Notes under the pieces: generated by a model | The model's input: only the letters and a program-made list of their open reading frames with translations | Told to the model about the DNA's origin: nothing | Databases searched by the model: none | Program-made: the position numbers and the translations under genes | NCBI RefSeq assembly: GCF_000243095.1 | Contig: NZ_AHJE01000069.1 | Location: 24,347 to 88,346 of the forward strand | DNA length: 64,000 bases | Direction of reading: 5' to 3' | Source of the DNA: Cupriavidus basilensis OR16 | GTDB lineage: Bacteria; Pseudomonadota; Gammaproteobacteria; Burkholderiales; Burkholderiaceae | Shown here: piece by piece, positions 51,906-60,535 of the stretch | How positions within the stretch are numbered: the stretch's first letter is position 1 | Layout of the letters: each line of letters begins with the position of its first letter

Positions 51906-53996
51906 TCATCGGTTTTTAAATGCGAAAACGACAACCAAGAGCGCAACAAGCGCTGCGAGCCATTTCAAGCTGGCGACCAGCTTGCCGAGCTTCTCCACCA
52001 GCACGCTGACGGCATCTGCCTCGGTAGGGTTTATCTGCTCTTGTAGCACTAGGCCATCGTGCGCACTCTCGCTCTGTTCGAGCCCGCGCAAGCTGACTTT
52101 CGTGAGATCTAGCGAGAGATGAACAACGTATCCATCAGCGATTTCCGGCGACTCCATGGCGTTGTCACTTTTACCCGGTCTGAGGCATACACATGACTCC
52201 CCGGAAAAATCAGCCACAGCCTGCTCCTCAGATATGTAAACGCCCCTCAGGCATAGCCCAACCTTGACAGCAGTAAGGCGTCCGTCCGCAACACCCTCGG
52301 ACAGCGCCTGCAAGCTGCTTTCTGGCACGAGGCACGACGCCCACCACTGCTCCGGTTCCTGCATCTCATGGTCCGAGCGGTTATAGCCGAGCCTTGCGGC
52401 GCCAAGTGGGACGTCGGAGAGGGCAATGCCGAGTTCCTCTTGCCATTCGCGAAGGCCTTTCCCGTCTGCGGTGCTTACTTCCCGGGCTGCAAAAGAAATC
52501 TGAACCGTACGCGTACTACTCTCGGATTCGCCAATAATGGACAGGCGACAGTCGTCGAAAGACGCGGTCCCGTGGATGTAGGTAGAAAGCGTTGACTGCG
52601 CGTCTCCCCCTGCAGACTCTAGTTGTTGGACGACCTGGAGATCCTGCAAGGTGAGCCACAGTGACTTTGCCGGGTAATACGCCTGCGTCTTGCCATCAGC
52701 GCTAAGGAGTTCGAGCGTGTGGCCACGGTGCTCCCTTATTTCGAGTCCATCTCGTTGTTCACCATGGGTCGCGTACTCTCTCTCAGGAAAGCGAAGATGG
52801 TCGTTCTCCCCAAGCGGCCCAGGATCGAGAGGCGTCAGGTGGGTTTTAGTCGCGCCATATAGGCTATCCAGAATATCGTCACGCTGACGGACCTCGGCGA
52901 TGCGCTTCCGGCCGCGTTCAATGGGTGCGGCACGGGTGCCCGGCAGCATCTGGCCAAGGACATCCGTCAAGCGATGTGCCTCGCGCGCCATGTTGCCGAA
53001 CGGAATCTGCCTCGCGACTGGATCGTGGCGGAACGGCCGCGACGGGTCGGCAGCCTCCACTAGCGGTGGCAATAGCCGAGTCAGCAGGCTTGCGAAGGGA
53101 GAAAGCAACGGCAGGAACAGGCCGGCGAGAACCAGATTGAACAGCGTGTGAAAATCGGCAACCACACGCGCATTGTCCGGTTCGATCGTGACCATGAAGC
53201 TACCAAACGGCCGAAGCACTGCGAGCGCCACCACGACACCGACTGCCCGCGTAAGCAGATTGCCAACCGCCAATCGCTTCGACACCAGATCGTTCGGTGC
53301 AGTCGCTTGCAGCACGGGATTGATCGCGGTGCCTAGGTTCGCACCCAATACCAGCGCAAAAGCCGTGTTGGGCGGAACCACGTTCTGCGCGCAAAGCGCC
53401 GTGACGAGCAGGACGATCGCGACGTTCGAATTTGCGGCCCAAGTCAAGCCGGCCGCTAACAGAACATCGACCAGCGGCACAGTGGAGGCGGCGCCCAGCA
53501 GCATGCGAAGATTGGGGGCATCCTCGTAATCCGTCATCAACTCGAGCAACTGGTGCAACGCCAGCAACATCAAGCCCAAGCCTATAAGCATGCGACCCAG
53601 ATCGTGTGCGCGCGCGTTCGATGCCTTGCGGAACATCAGCACGCCAACGAGGATCAAGGCCGGCGAGACGGTCGCGACCTCAAACGACAGCACCTGCACG
53701 AGCAATGTCGCGCCGATGTTTGCGCCGAGCATGACGGCAAGGGCCGGGACAAGCCCGACGAGCCCTTCGGCAGCGAAGCCGGCAGTAATGAGTCCGGTCG
53801 CCGTGCTGCTCTGCAGCACCGCCGTCACACCCATTCCGCCGAAGAAGGCGCGGAGTCGTCCGCGCAGCGTACCCCCCAGGATTGATCGAAGACCGGCACC
53901 GAATGCGCGCTGTATGCCGGTTTGAAACATCTGGGTGCCCAACAGCAGCAGCGCAACAAAGCCAGCAAGATCGATCAGCGTGTACGAAAATGTCAT
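51906..53996 (-). CDS. Na/Pi-cotransporter (NptA-like) joined to an unknown membrane-anchored protein
   Basis: The 696-residue frame starts as a Na/phosphate cotransporter: MTFSYTLIDLAGFVALLLLGTQMF, the first repeat GMGVTAVLQSSTATGLITAGF with GANIGATLL, and the second repeat GANLGTAINPVLQ. A PhoU-like part begins (REAHRLTDVLGQMLPGTRAAP, KRIAEVRQRDDILDSLYGA) but stops near residue 390-400. From about 52800 on the sequence changes to an unrelated soluble protein (YYPAKSLWLTLQDLQVVQQL) of some 280 residues ending in a transmembrane helix (WLAALVALLVVVFAF). Neither half is complete. This is either a deletion-born chimera or an assembly join. Confidence 0.7.
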   Translation of the reverse strand: MTFSYTLIDLAGFVALLLLGTQMFQTGIQRAFGAGLRSILGGTLRGRLRAFFGGMGVTAVLQSSTATGLITAGFAAEGLVGLVPALAVMLGANIGATLLVQVLSFEVATVSPALILVGVLMFRKASNARAHDLGRMLIGLGLMLLALHQLLELMTDYEDAPNLRMLLGAASTVPLVDVLLAAGLTWAANSNVAIVLLVTALCAQNVVPPNTAFALVLGANLGTAINPVLQATAPNDLVSKRLAVGNLLTRAVGVVVALAVLRPFGSFMVTIEPDNARVVADFHTLFNLVLAGLFLPLLSPFASLLTRLLPPLVEAADPSRPFRHDPVARQIPFGNMAREAHRLTDVLGQMLPGTRAAPIERGRKRIAEVRQRDDILDSLYGATKTHLTPLDPGPLGENDHLRFPEREYATHGEQRDGLEIREHRGHTLELLSADGKTQAYYPAKSLWLTLQDLQVVQQLESAGGDAQSTLSTYIHGTASFDDCRLSIIGESESSTRTVQISFAAREVSTADGKGLREWQEELGIALSDVPLGAARLGYNRSDHEMQEPEQWWASCLVPESSLQALSEGVADGRLTAVKVGLCLRGVYISEEQAVADFSGESCVCLRPGKSDNAMESPEIADGYVVHLSLDLTKVSLRGLEQSESAHDGLVLQEQINPTEADAVSVLVEKLGKLVASLKWLAALVALLVVVFAFKNR

Positions 53997-54328
53997 GATT
54001 CTGAACCCTCGACGCCAAACAGTTGCCCATGTGACTCTTACTGCTGGCCCGCCGCGGTTCCGCGGCAAGACGTCGCCGCGCCCAGCCACCGGCCGCACAG
54101 ATCGGATAGCGGGACAGCTGGACCTATCGGATTCCCTTGCGCATGCTGGCACTGTACCAGTGCGCAAGCAAGGTTCCCAGCGGCCCAAAAGGTGGGGGGG
54201 GCGCTGCTCATTCCTTCTCGGCCTGAAGCTGCGACGCACGTGCCACCCTGAGGGAGGCCAGGGAGAAGGAGTATTCTGGGACCGCCGAAGAGCGGATACT
54301 CTTGCCGAGACGACCGGGAGGACTGACC
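53997..54328. other. Intergenic stretch
   Basis: No gene is seen in these 330 bases. They must hold the promoter of the NptA-like gene, but no clear boxes are visible. Confidence 0.3.
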
Positions 54329-54833
54329 GTGTGCAATAACCACGCCCCGATCCAACGCCAGCTGCTGCGCCGGGCGTAAAGAAATTCGAGACAACCAATG
54401 CGCGATCGGAGACGATTCGCGAGAAGCGATCATTTGCGGGTGCCTGGACGAACGGTCTGCTCTGTCTCGTGCCGGCCGCTAGTTTCTACGAAGCCAACTA
54501 TGAGGACGGCGCCAAGTCGGTCCGCTGGCGAATCTGGTTAAAGGATGAGCCCGATTCGCGATTGCGGGGCTATGGCGAACCTGGCCGCGCGAAGCCGGTG
54601 CCGAAACGTTCAGCTTCACTATGCTGACCGTAAATTCCGACAAGCACTCGCTGATGAATCGCTTTCATGCGCCGAGCAAAGAGAACCGGATGATTGTGAT
54701 TGTGCCGCGGTCGGAATGGGATGACTGGCTGACTTGCCGGAATCCGGAGCTGGCGCGCAGCTTCATGCGCCCCTACCCCGCAGCGCGGATGGATGCAGAG
54801 CCAGCGCCGCTGAGATTAAAAGAGAAAGTATGA
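54329..54833 (+). pseudogene. Second HMCES/YedK gene, broken
   Basis: The start MCNNHAPIQRQLLRRA (GTG at 54329) keeps Cys2, but the frame then stops. A second frame gives KKFETTNARSE, KRSFAGAWTNGLLCLVPAA and SFYEANYEDG; a third gives AETFSFTMLTVNSDK and NRFHAPSKENRMIVIVPRSE to the natural end. So one deletion after about residue 16 and one indel near 54553 break it. It is a paralogue of the 31.5-kb gene and shows what that copy lost. Confidence 0.8.
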
Positions 54834-54885
54834 CGCTGCCCGCATCCGGCAGGGCCATTTCGCTCCGCGATGAGGCAGGTGCGTA

Positions 54886-55239
54886 CTAAGCTCCCTGCCT
54901 CGGAGGACCCAGCTGCAGCCAACTGGGAAAGCGGGCATCGAATTCCTGCGGAGAAATATCGCTCAGATGCGAACATACCTCGTTCGGCAGCGCAATGCTG
55001 AGTTCCGTATGCCAGAGAACCAGCCCGGCAATCCGAACGACACGGACGCGCTCCTCTCTCGGAACGGGATAGGGGGAGACATGAGCGGGAACTGCCACCA
55101 ATCGAACACGCCGGCGCAACTCATAACTCAACCACCCCGACGAGTCGCGTCCGACTAACCGCATGGTCGCGACATGCCGATGCAACCAGATTGCTCGCAA
55201 GACCAGAAGAATTAGAAACAGCACCGATACCCGTAACAT
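54886..55239 (-). CDS. Small hypothetical membrane-anchored protein
   Basis: The 117-residue product has one N-terminal transmembrane helix (MLRVSVLFLILLVLRAIWLH) and a basic cytoplasmic or periplasmic tail. No domain is recognised. The ATG at 55239 was chosen because it places the helix at the N-terminus. Confidence 0.45.
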   Translation of the reverse strand: MLRVSVLFLILLVLRAIWLHRHVATMRLVGRDSSGWLSYELRRRVRLVAVPAHVSPYPVPREERVRVVRIAGLVLWHTELSIALPNEVCSHLSDISPQEFDARFPSWLQLGPPRQGA

Positions 55240-56059
55240 GATGTCGCTCCGCTGTGATGCGGCTACTCCCCTTAAAACTCGACTGCCAGCCAACGTGGCA
55301 AGTGTGACCAATAGGGATCTTTTTGTATATAGGGCTTACTACTTGCAACATTCCTCCATCTCACAGGCCTGCCGAGACCGCCTCCCACACTAGGTAAGCC
55401 AGTGCCGGCACCAGCAACCAGACCGCAATCATCAAGTAGTACCGCGCACCGTGATGAGGCGGGTTGGCATGGAAGTGGTGGATCAAGGGTTTTCATAGGG
55501 GCCCCCGGCACGGTTGCAAAGCACAAAGACCTCTTTTCGAGGATAGGTCTGCCTTCAGCGAGTTACAACGCAAAGCGTATGCCATGCACCAGCCATGGTT
55601 GCGCCACTGGCGCCCTCCTGAGTTAATCTTCCCCACGGCCAGCGATTTTTTACAATGTGGGATGGCACACGAAGACGCAGCAGCGCCGGCAGCAGCAACC
55701 CGCGGCACAGGATGTTCGAGATGTGCGGGGGCACAGAACGCGCGAGAGGTCTGCGGAACGCGATGCTGCCGAGCGTAGTTTGGGGGATGGTGTTCAAGGA
55801 GGCGCCTCAAGACGGAAACTTGCACACCCTACGGCTACGGCTCGAATGCCCCCGTTCGACCCGTTGCTGTCTCTCGACCGACGGAAATGGAAGACAGCAA
55901 TGCAGCAGTAGTGGCGGTCGCACGGAATGCCGCTGGACCGCACCGCCCGTTTGCCACAACGAGGGTCTGCACCGGCCCGCCCACACCCTCGCGGCGGCGC
56001 GCCTCACGCCCGGTATGCCGAGTTGGAGCGCCGCCGGCCTGATGAACTCGAGCCGGTGA
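55240..56059. other. Intergenic stretch with possible small membrane frame
   Basis: No firm gene. On the minus strand a short frame near 55350-55480 encodes a hydrophobic segment (YYLMIAVWLLVPALAYLVW) but lacks an ATG; a TTG start is possible. The rest looks like degraded sequence. Confidence 0.3.
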
Positions 56060-57097
56060 TCACGCACGTCGGTTGGGGGTCGTACGGGGAGGTGTTGATG
56101 CCGCCGCTGGAATGGGGACGCCATCAGCTTTCACAAGCTTCGTCGGCCTGAACGGTGAGGCAATCTCGCGCGCAGCCTCGCGCACGTGCTGGACGAACAA
56201 CTCGGCGACGGGGCTCACCGTCCGGTTCTTCAGTGTCACGACCGCGACACAACGCGCCGCCACGCCGAGATCGACCGGCAATGCCTTCAGCGCCCACTGC
56301 CTGGCGTTATAGCGAAGCACCGATTCCGGCAACACCGTGACGAAGCGCCCGGTGGCGAGCAATTGGTTGCGCATGAGAATCGAGCTGCCGACAACAGCTT
56401 CGCGCGGCACGTCGAGGCCGTGAGCCTTGAACGCCTCTTCGATCAACTCTCGAATCATCTGGTTTGACGCGAAGAGCCACGGCTCGTTCACCATTTGCGC
56501 GAGCGAGACCTTCCGGCGGGTCGCCCACGGGCTTTTTGCGCCCACCACGACGCGATGCGGATCGTCGAAGAGGATTTCGCAGTCCAGGTCGTCCTCCTCG
56601 AATGCGCGCGGAACCCTAGCGAGCGCGACGTCCACGGTGCGCTCGCGCAACTCCCGGAAGTCCATGCGCTCGACGCTCGCCTGTGCGACACGGACGACGA
56701 TCGCCGGATAGCGCAGGGAAAGCTTGTCTATCGCCGCTGGAAGGAGCCCTGCGGCCATCGTGTCCCCGGCCGCGACTCGTACGTCACCCGCGGTCGGACG
56801 GGCCAGGAACTCGATCTCCTTGAGCCCCTGGTGCAGCTCGTCGAACACCACGTGCCCGCGCCTGAGCAGCACCTGCGCGTAGATCGTCGGCGTGACGCCC
56901 CGCGGACCGCGGTCGAGCAGGCGCACGCACAGCACGCTTTCGAGGTTCGCGATGGACTCCGATATGGCGGGCTGGGTCATGGCGAGATGGGTTGCCGCCT
57001 TCGCCATGCTTCCCCAGTGCGCCACGACCGAAAGGATGTGGAGGTCCCGCAGCTTCAAACGCCGACCGATGCGTTGATCCCAGTCCGGTGTAGCCAT
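56060..57097 (-). CDS. LysR-type transcriptional regulator
   Basis: The 345-residue protein has the N-terminal winged helix (RDLHILSVVAHWGSMAKAATHLAMTQPAIS) and a co-inducer-binding domain from about residue 100. It is divergent from a TctC binding-protein gene and probably controls it together with the cupin gene. The 71-base spacer between the two holds paired direct repeats. The frame is intact. Confidence 0.9.
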   Translation of the reverse strand: MATPDWDQRIGRRLKLRDLHILSVVAHWGSMAKAATHLAMTQPAISESIANLESVLCVRLLDRGPRGVTPTIYAQVLLRRGHVVFDELHQGLKEIEFLARPTAGDVRVAAGDTMAAGLLPAAIDKLSLRYPAIVVRVAQASVERMDFRELRERTVDVALARVPRAFEEDDLDCEILFDDPHRVVVGAKSPWATRRKVSLAQMVNEPWLFASNQMIRELIEEAFKAHGLDVPREAVVGSSILMRNQLLATGRFVTVLPESVLRYNARQWALKALPVDLGVAARCVAVVTLKNRTVSPVAELFVQHVREAAREIASPFRPTKLVKADGVPIPAAASTPPRTTPNRRA

Positions 57098-57099
57098 CG

Positions 57100-57138
57100 G
57101 AGTTCCCTATATCGCTATCTCGATAAACCGAGTTCCCT
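57100..57138. promoter_or_regulatory. Direct repeats in the LysR/tctC spacer
   Basis: GAGTTCCCT occurs at 57100-57108 and 57130-57138, exactly 30 bases apart (about three helix turns), each followed by an AT-rich TATA-like stretch. Between them TATCG-N6-CGATA (57110-57125) is an inverted repeat, fitting a LysR T-N11-A type site. Confidence 0.55.
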
Positions 57139-57168
57139 TTATACCGTCCGATCGCTATCGTCGACAAC

Positions 57169-58122
57169 ATGAAACGGATCGTGATCGCCATCGCCCTGGC
57201 CCTTCTCGGATGCACGTGTGCTGCGGCCTACCCGGACAAGCCGATCCGAATCCTCGTCGGTCTGCCGAGTGGCAGCCTGCCGGACACCATCGCGCGGGTG
57301 CTCGGAGCCCGGCTGTCAGCCGCGCTGGGCGTACCCGTCCTCGTCGAGAACATCACGGGTGCGGCCGGGAACATCGCCTCCGAACGGCTCGCCAAGGCGG
57401 TGCCCGATGGCTACACGCTTGGCGTGCTGAGCCAGACTCAGATCGTGGTCAACCCGAGCCTGTACGCACTTCCGTTCGATCCGCAGAAGGCCTTCGCACC
57501 GATATCGCAGCTGACGCTGTCGGCGAACGTTCTCGTCGTGAACAGCGGCGTCCCCGCGAAGACCGTGAGCGACCTCGTTGCGCTTGCGAAGGCCCAGCCC
57601 GGGATGCTGACCTTCGCTTCCGGCGGCATCGGCAGCGGCACGCATCTCGCCGGCGAGTTGTTCCAGTTGGCGGCGGGCATCGACATGCGCCATGTGCCTT
57701 ACAAGGGCGTGTCGGCGGCCATTCCGGACCTGCTGGCCGGACGCGTTTCCCTCATGTTCAGTCCGATCCAGAGCGTCCTTCCGTGGGTCCGCGATGGGCG
57801 GCTGCGCGCCCTCGCCGTCACTTCGCTCAAGCGTGCATCGGTGCTTCCGGAGCTTCCCACCGTTGCCGAGTCGGGCTTTCCCGGCTTCGAGGTCACCTTG
57901 TGGAGCGGATTGGTCGCGCCCGCGGGCACGCCATCCGAAGCGATTCGCATTCTTCACGCACAAACGGTCAAGGCGCTCGCAGCGCCGGAGGTCCGCGACA
58001 GGCTGGCTGTCCTCGGCATCGAAGAGATGGGCAACTCGCCCCAGGAATTCGCCGCGGCGATCAAGACGGAGACTCCCAAATGGGCGAAGGTCATCGGCGC
58101 CGCCGGCATCAAGGCCAACTAG
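57169..58122 (+). CDS. Tripartite tricarboxylate transporter binding protein (Bug/TctC family)
   Basis: The 317-residue periplasmic protein binds a small organic acid. Signal peptide MKRIVIAIALALLGCTCAAA, then the family start YPDKPIRILVGLPSGS and motifs ENITGAAGNIASERLAKA, VPYKGVSAAIPDLLAGRV and SGLVAPAGTPSEAI. Such genes are very numerous in Cupriavidus. No TctA/TctB permease is next to it, which is common for Bug proteins. Confidence 0.93.
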   Translation: MKRIVIAIALALLGCTCAAAYPDKPIRILVGLPSGSLPDTIARVLGARLSAALGVPVLVENITGAAGNIASERLAKAVPDGYTLGVLSQTQIVVNPSLYALPFDPQKAFAPISQLTLSANVLVVNSGVPAKTVSDLVALAKAQPGMLTFASGGIGSGTHLAGELFQLAAGIDMRHVPYKGVSAAIPDLLAGRVSLMFSPIQSVLPWVRDGRLRALAVTSLKRASVLPELPTVAESGFPGFEVTLWSGLVAPAGTPSEAIRILHAQTVKALAAPEVRDRLAVLGIEEMGNSPQEFAAAIKTETPKWAKVIGAAGIKAN

Positions 58123-58124
58123 CC

Positions 58125-58478
58125 GTCATCTGCATCGACGACCTCTCCGCCCTCGCATTCCACGACCGGCGGGCCGGCTGTGCCAAGGCCGTCCTGCACC
58201 AGGATGCGGCGGTCCAGATCAGCGTGTTCCGCGTCCGCCCGGGCAGCGGCGTGCCCTTGCACAGGCACTCTCTCGTGAGTGACTTCTTCATGGGTGTGAA
58301 AGGCGAAGTGGAGCTTCGGTGGGATGGCGGACACTTCACGCTGAAGCCGAACGCATTCATCGACATGCCGCCCGGCGTGTGGCACGAGGTCTGGAATCGG
58401 GGCGAGCAGGAAGGGTTCTTCCTGCTCGTGCACGCGCCGTTCGAGAATTTCGACTTCGAGGAGCAGACGGTCGTCTGA
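58125..58478 (+). CDS. Cupin-domain protein, start codon unclear
   Basis: The frame encodes a single cupin barrel: ISVFRVRPGSGVPLHRHSL with two metal-type His residues, then GVKGEVELRW and NAFIDMPPGVWHEVWN. About 117 residues. No ATG, GTG or TTG lies at a suitable place: the frame opens GTC ATC TGC right after the tctC stop. Either a few start bases were lost or a rare start is used. It is probably co-transcribed with tctC and may process or sense the imported acid. Confidence 0.65.
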   Translation, partial: VICIDDLSALAFHDRRAGCAKAVLHQDAAVQISVFRVRPGSGVPLHRHSLVSDFFMGVKGEVELRWDGGHFTLKPNAFIDMPPGVWHEVWNRGEQEGFFLLVHAPFENFDFEEQTVV

Positions 58479-58545
58479 TCCTTTCTCGCAGCCGCCGCGC
58501 GCCGTAAAGCGGCGTGCTCTTCTCGCCTGTTACGGTACGCGTCGT

Positions 58546-58893
58546 CTAAGAAGCGGAAGCGCGGGCACTGCCGCGCGGAACCTTCAGGTCGGCGAGCCGG
58601 ATTGATCGGAACGGCTTGCTGTCGATCTCTCTCTTGCCAATGAGCTCGAGCCGGTAGATCTCCCACCGCTTGCCCCGCTTCTGGCGGCTGACTTCTCGCT
58701 GGTAACGGTCGAGCACGTCGCCGACCGTATGCGTCTTGCTGCCTTGACCATCGGCCAGGGAGCGCAACTCCGCTTCCCGCTGTACGGCCCAGGCCTGGGC
58801 CGCTGCCTTGGTATCGAAAGACCGGCTTTCGCGCTGACCTTTGACGAACACCGATGCCTCCCATCCTGCTGCCTTCTTCCTCAGACTTGCCAT
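58546..58893 (-). pseudogene. N-terminal fragment of a tyrosine-recombinase integrase
   Basis: The 115-residue frame has an Arm-type DNA-binding start (MASLRKKAAGWEASVFVKGQ, FDTKAAAQAWAVQREAEL) and the beginning of the SAM-like core-binding domain (THTVGDVLDRYQREVSRQKRGKRWEI). The catalytic R-H-R-Y domain is absent. It is the scar of an integrated element, next to the 3' end of the MFS gene. Confidence 0.75.
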
Positions 58894-59095
58894 TGCCCAA
58901 ACTCCTTAGGGCCCCGACGCCAGAGCAAACGCGCTCATCCCGATATTGTGGTGTGCTTGGTACTTGGCATTGTACCTACGGGGTATGGGGACAGAACAAG
59001 CTGACGTAGTGCGGACGTAATTTAGACGTAGTGAGGGATAGTTTCGTGAGTTTTTGTGCAGCTTTCCCGACACGGAAGCCAGGACGTGCAAAAGC
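58894..59095. other. Junction between integrase scar and MFS gene end
   Basis: No gene. The correct frame of the MFS gene runs into this stretch without a clear natural end, so this may be the element border. No att repeat is recognisable. Confidence 0.35.
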
Positions 59096-60454
59096 CTAGA
59101 AACCCTTGTGGGGCTTAGGTTTGCGGTGTGCTTCGGGGTGGATTGTTTGATGAATGCGAGCACGAGGACGGTGGCGCTGGCTTCCAGCGCGGCGACAAAG
59201 TACAGGCCGGACGAGAGCTGGCCGGTGCTGGTTTTGAACCAGCCGATCATGTAGGGCGCCACAAAGCCGGCGAGGTTGCCGATGGAGTTGATGAGGGCGA
59301 TGCCGCCGGCGGCAGCGGTGCCGGCGAGAAAGGCCGAGGGCAGCGACCAGAAGACCGGGAACGCGGCGAGGATGCCGACGGAGGCGATGGTGAGCCGCGA
59401 CCATGGCGAGCACCGCGCTGTGCAGCCACATGCCGGTGAGCACAAGGCCGGCGGCGGCCATCAGGGTGGCTAGCGCGCAGTGCAGGCGGCGTTCGCCGGT
59501 GCGGTCGGAGTGGATGCCGTTCCAGACCATGGCGAGCGTGCCGGCGATGAAGGGGATGGCGGAGACCAGGCCGATCTGCAGGTTGCCTTTGACGCCTAGC
59601 TCTTTGATGATGGATGGCGACCAGAAGGCGATGGTGGCGTTGCCGCTGACCACGCAGAAGTAGATGGCGGCGCAGATCCAGACGCGCGAGTTGGTGAAGG
59701 CGGCGCGCAGGGAGGAGTGCTTGGCGGGGTCGCGGTTTTCGGCTTCGATCTCGCGGGTGACGAGATCGCGTTCGCCGGGGGTGAGCCATTTGGCGCCGAT
59801 GGGCTTTTCCGGCAGGAACATCAGCACGGCGATGCCGGCGAGCACGGAGGGGATGCCTTCGATGACGAACAGCCATTGCCAGTTGGCGAGGCCGTCGACG
59901 CCTTCCATGCTGCTCATGATGAAGCCTGCCAGCGGGCCGCCGATGACGCCGGCGATGGCGAAGGAGGTCATGAACAGGCCATTGATGCGGGCGCGGCGCT
60001 GGGCGGGGAACCAGTAGGTGAGGTAGAGCACGACGCCGGGGAAGAAGCCGGCTTCGAACACACCGAGCAGGAATCGCAGGGCGTAGAACTGCATGGGGGT
60101 CTTGACGAAGATCATCGCCATGGAGGCGAAGCCCCACAGGATGGTGATGCGGGCGAGCGTGCGGCGCGCGCCGATCTTTTCCAGCAAGAGGTTGCTGGGC
60201 ACTTCGAACAGGAAGTAGCCGATGAAGAAGATGCCGGCGCCGAACCCGTACACGGCTTCACTGAATTGCAGGTCTTGCAGCATCTGCAGCTTGGCAAAGC
60301 CGACATTGACGCGGTCGATCCAGGCGAGCACGAACAGGAAGACGAGGAAGGGAATCAGCCGTACCGCGATCTTGCGGTAGGCCTCGTTGCGCTCTGCCGG
60401 GGTGTGGGCCGGGCTTTCCAGGGCGCCAGGGGCGCCGGTCATCACGGAAGACAT
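59096..60454 (-). pseudogene. MFS transporter (ACS family, anion:cation symporter), frameshifted
   Basis: Twelve-helix transporter of organic anions in the phthalate/tartrate-type family: MSS..., FVLAWIDRVNVGFAKLQM, GIFFIGYFLFEVPSNLLLEK, RFLLGVFEAGFFPGVVLYLTYWFP, and PLAGFIMSSMEGVDGLANWQWLFVIEGIPS. Near 59395 the frame changes after HSAVLAMV (an extra G is the simplest cause), and LTIASVGILAAFPVFWSLP to FIKQSTPKHTANLS follow in another frame. The C-terminal end is unclear because of the adjacent integrase scar. It is the last gene of the GntR-DUF2848/amidase unit. Confidence 0.85.
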
Positions 60455-60535
60455 CGGTGGTACTCCTTGGGTGTTGATTGACGGGGCCGCGCTGCTTGGT
60501 CGCGGCCCTCGGTCTTTGCTGCTAGCTACTACGCG

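Noticed and set aside
55240..56059. Several short frames between 55.2 and 56.1 kb
   Set aside because: They lack ribosome sites and recognisable domains, and overlap each other on both strands.
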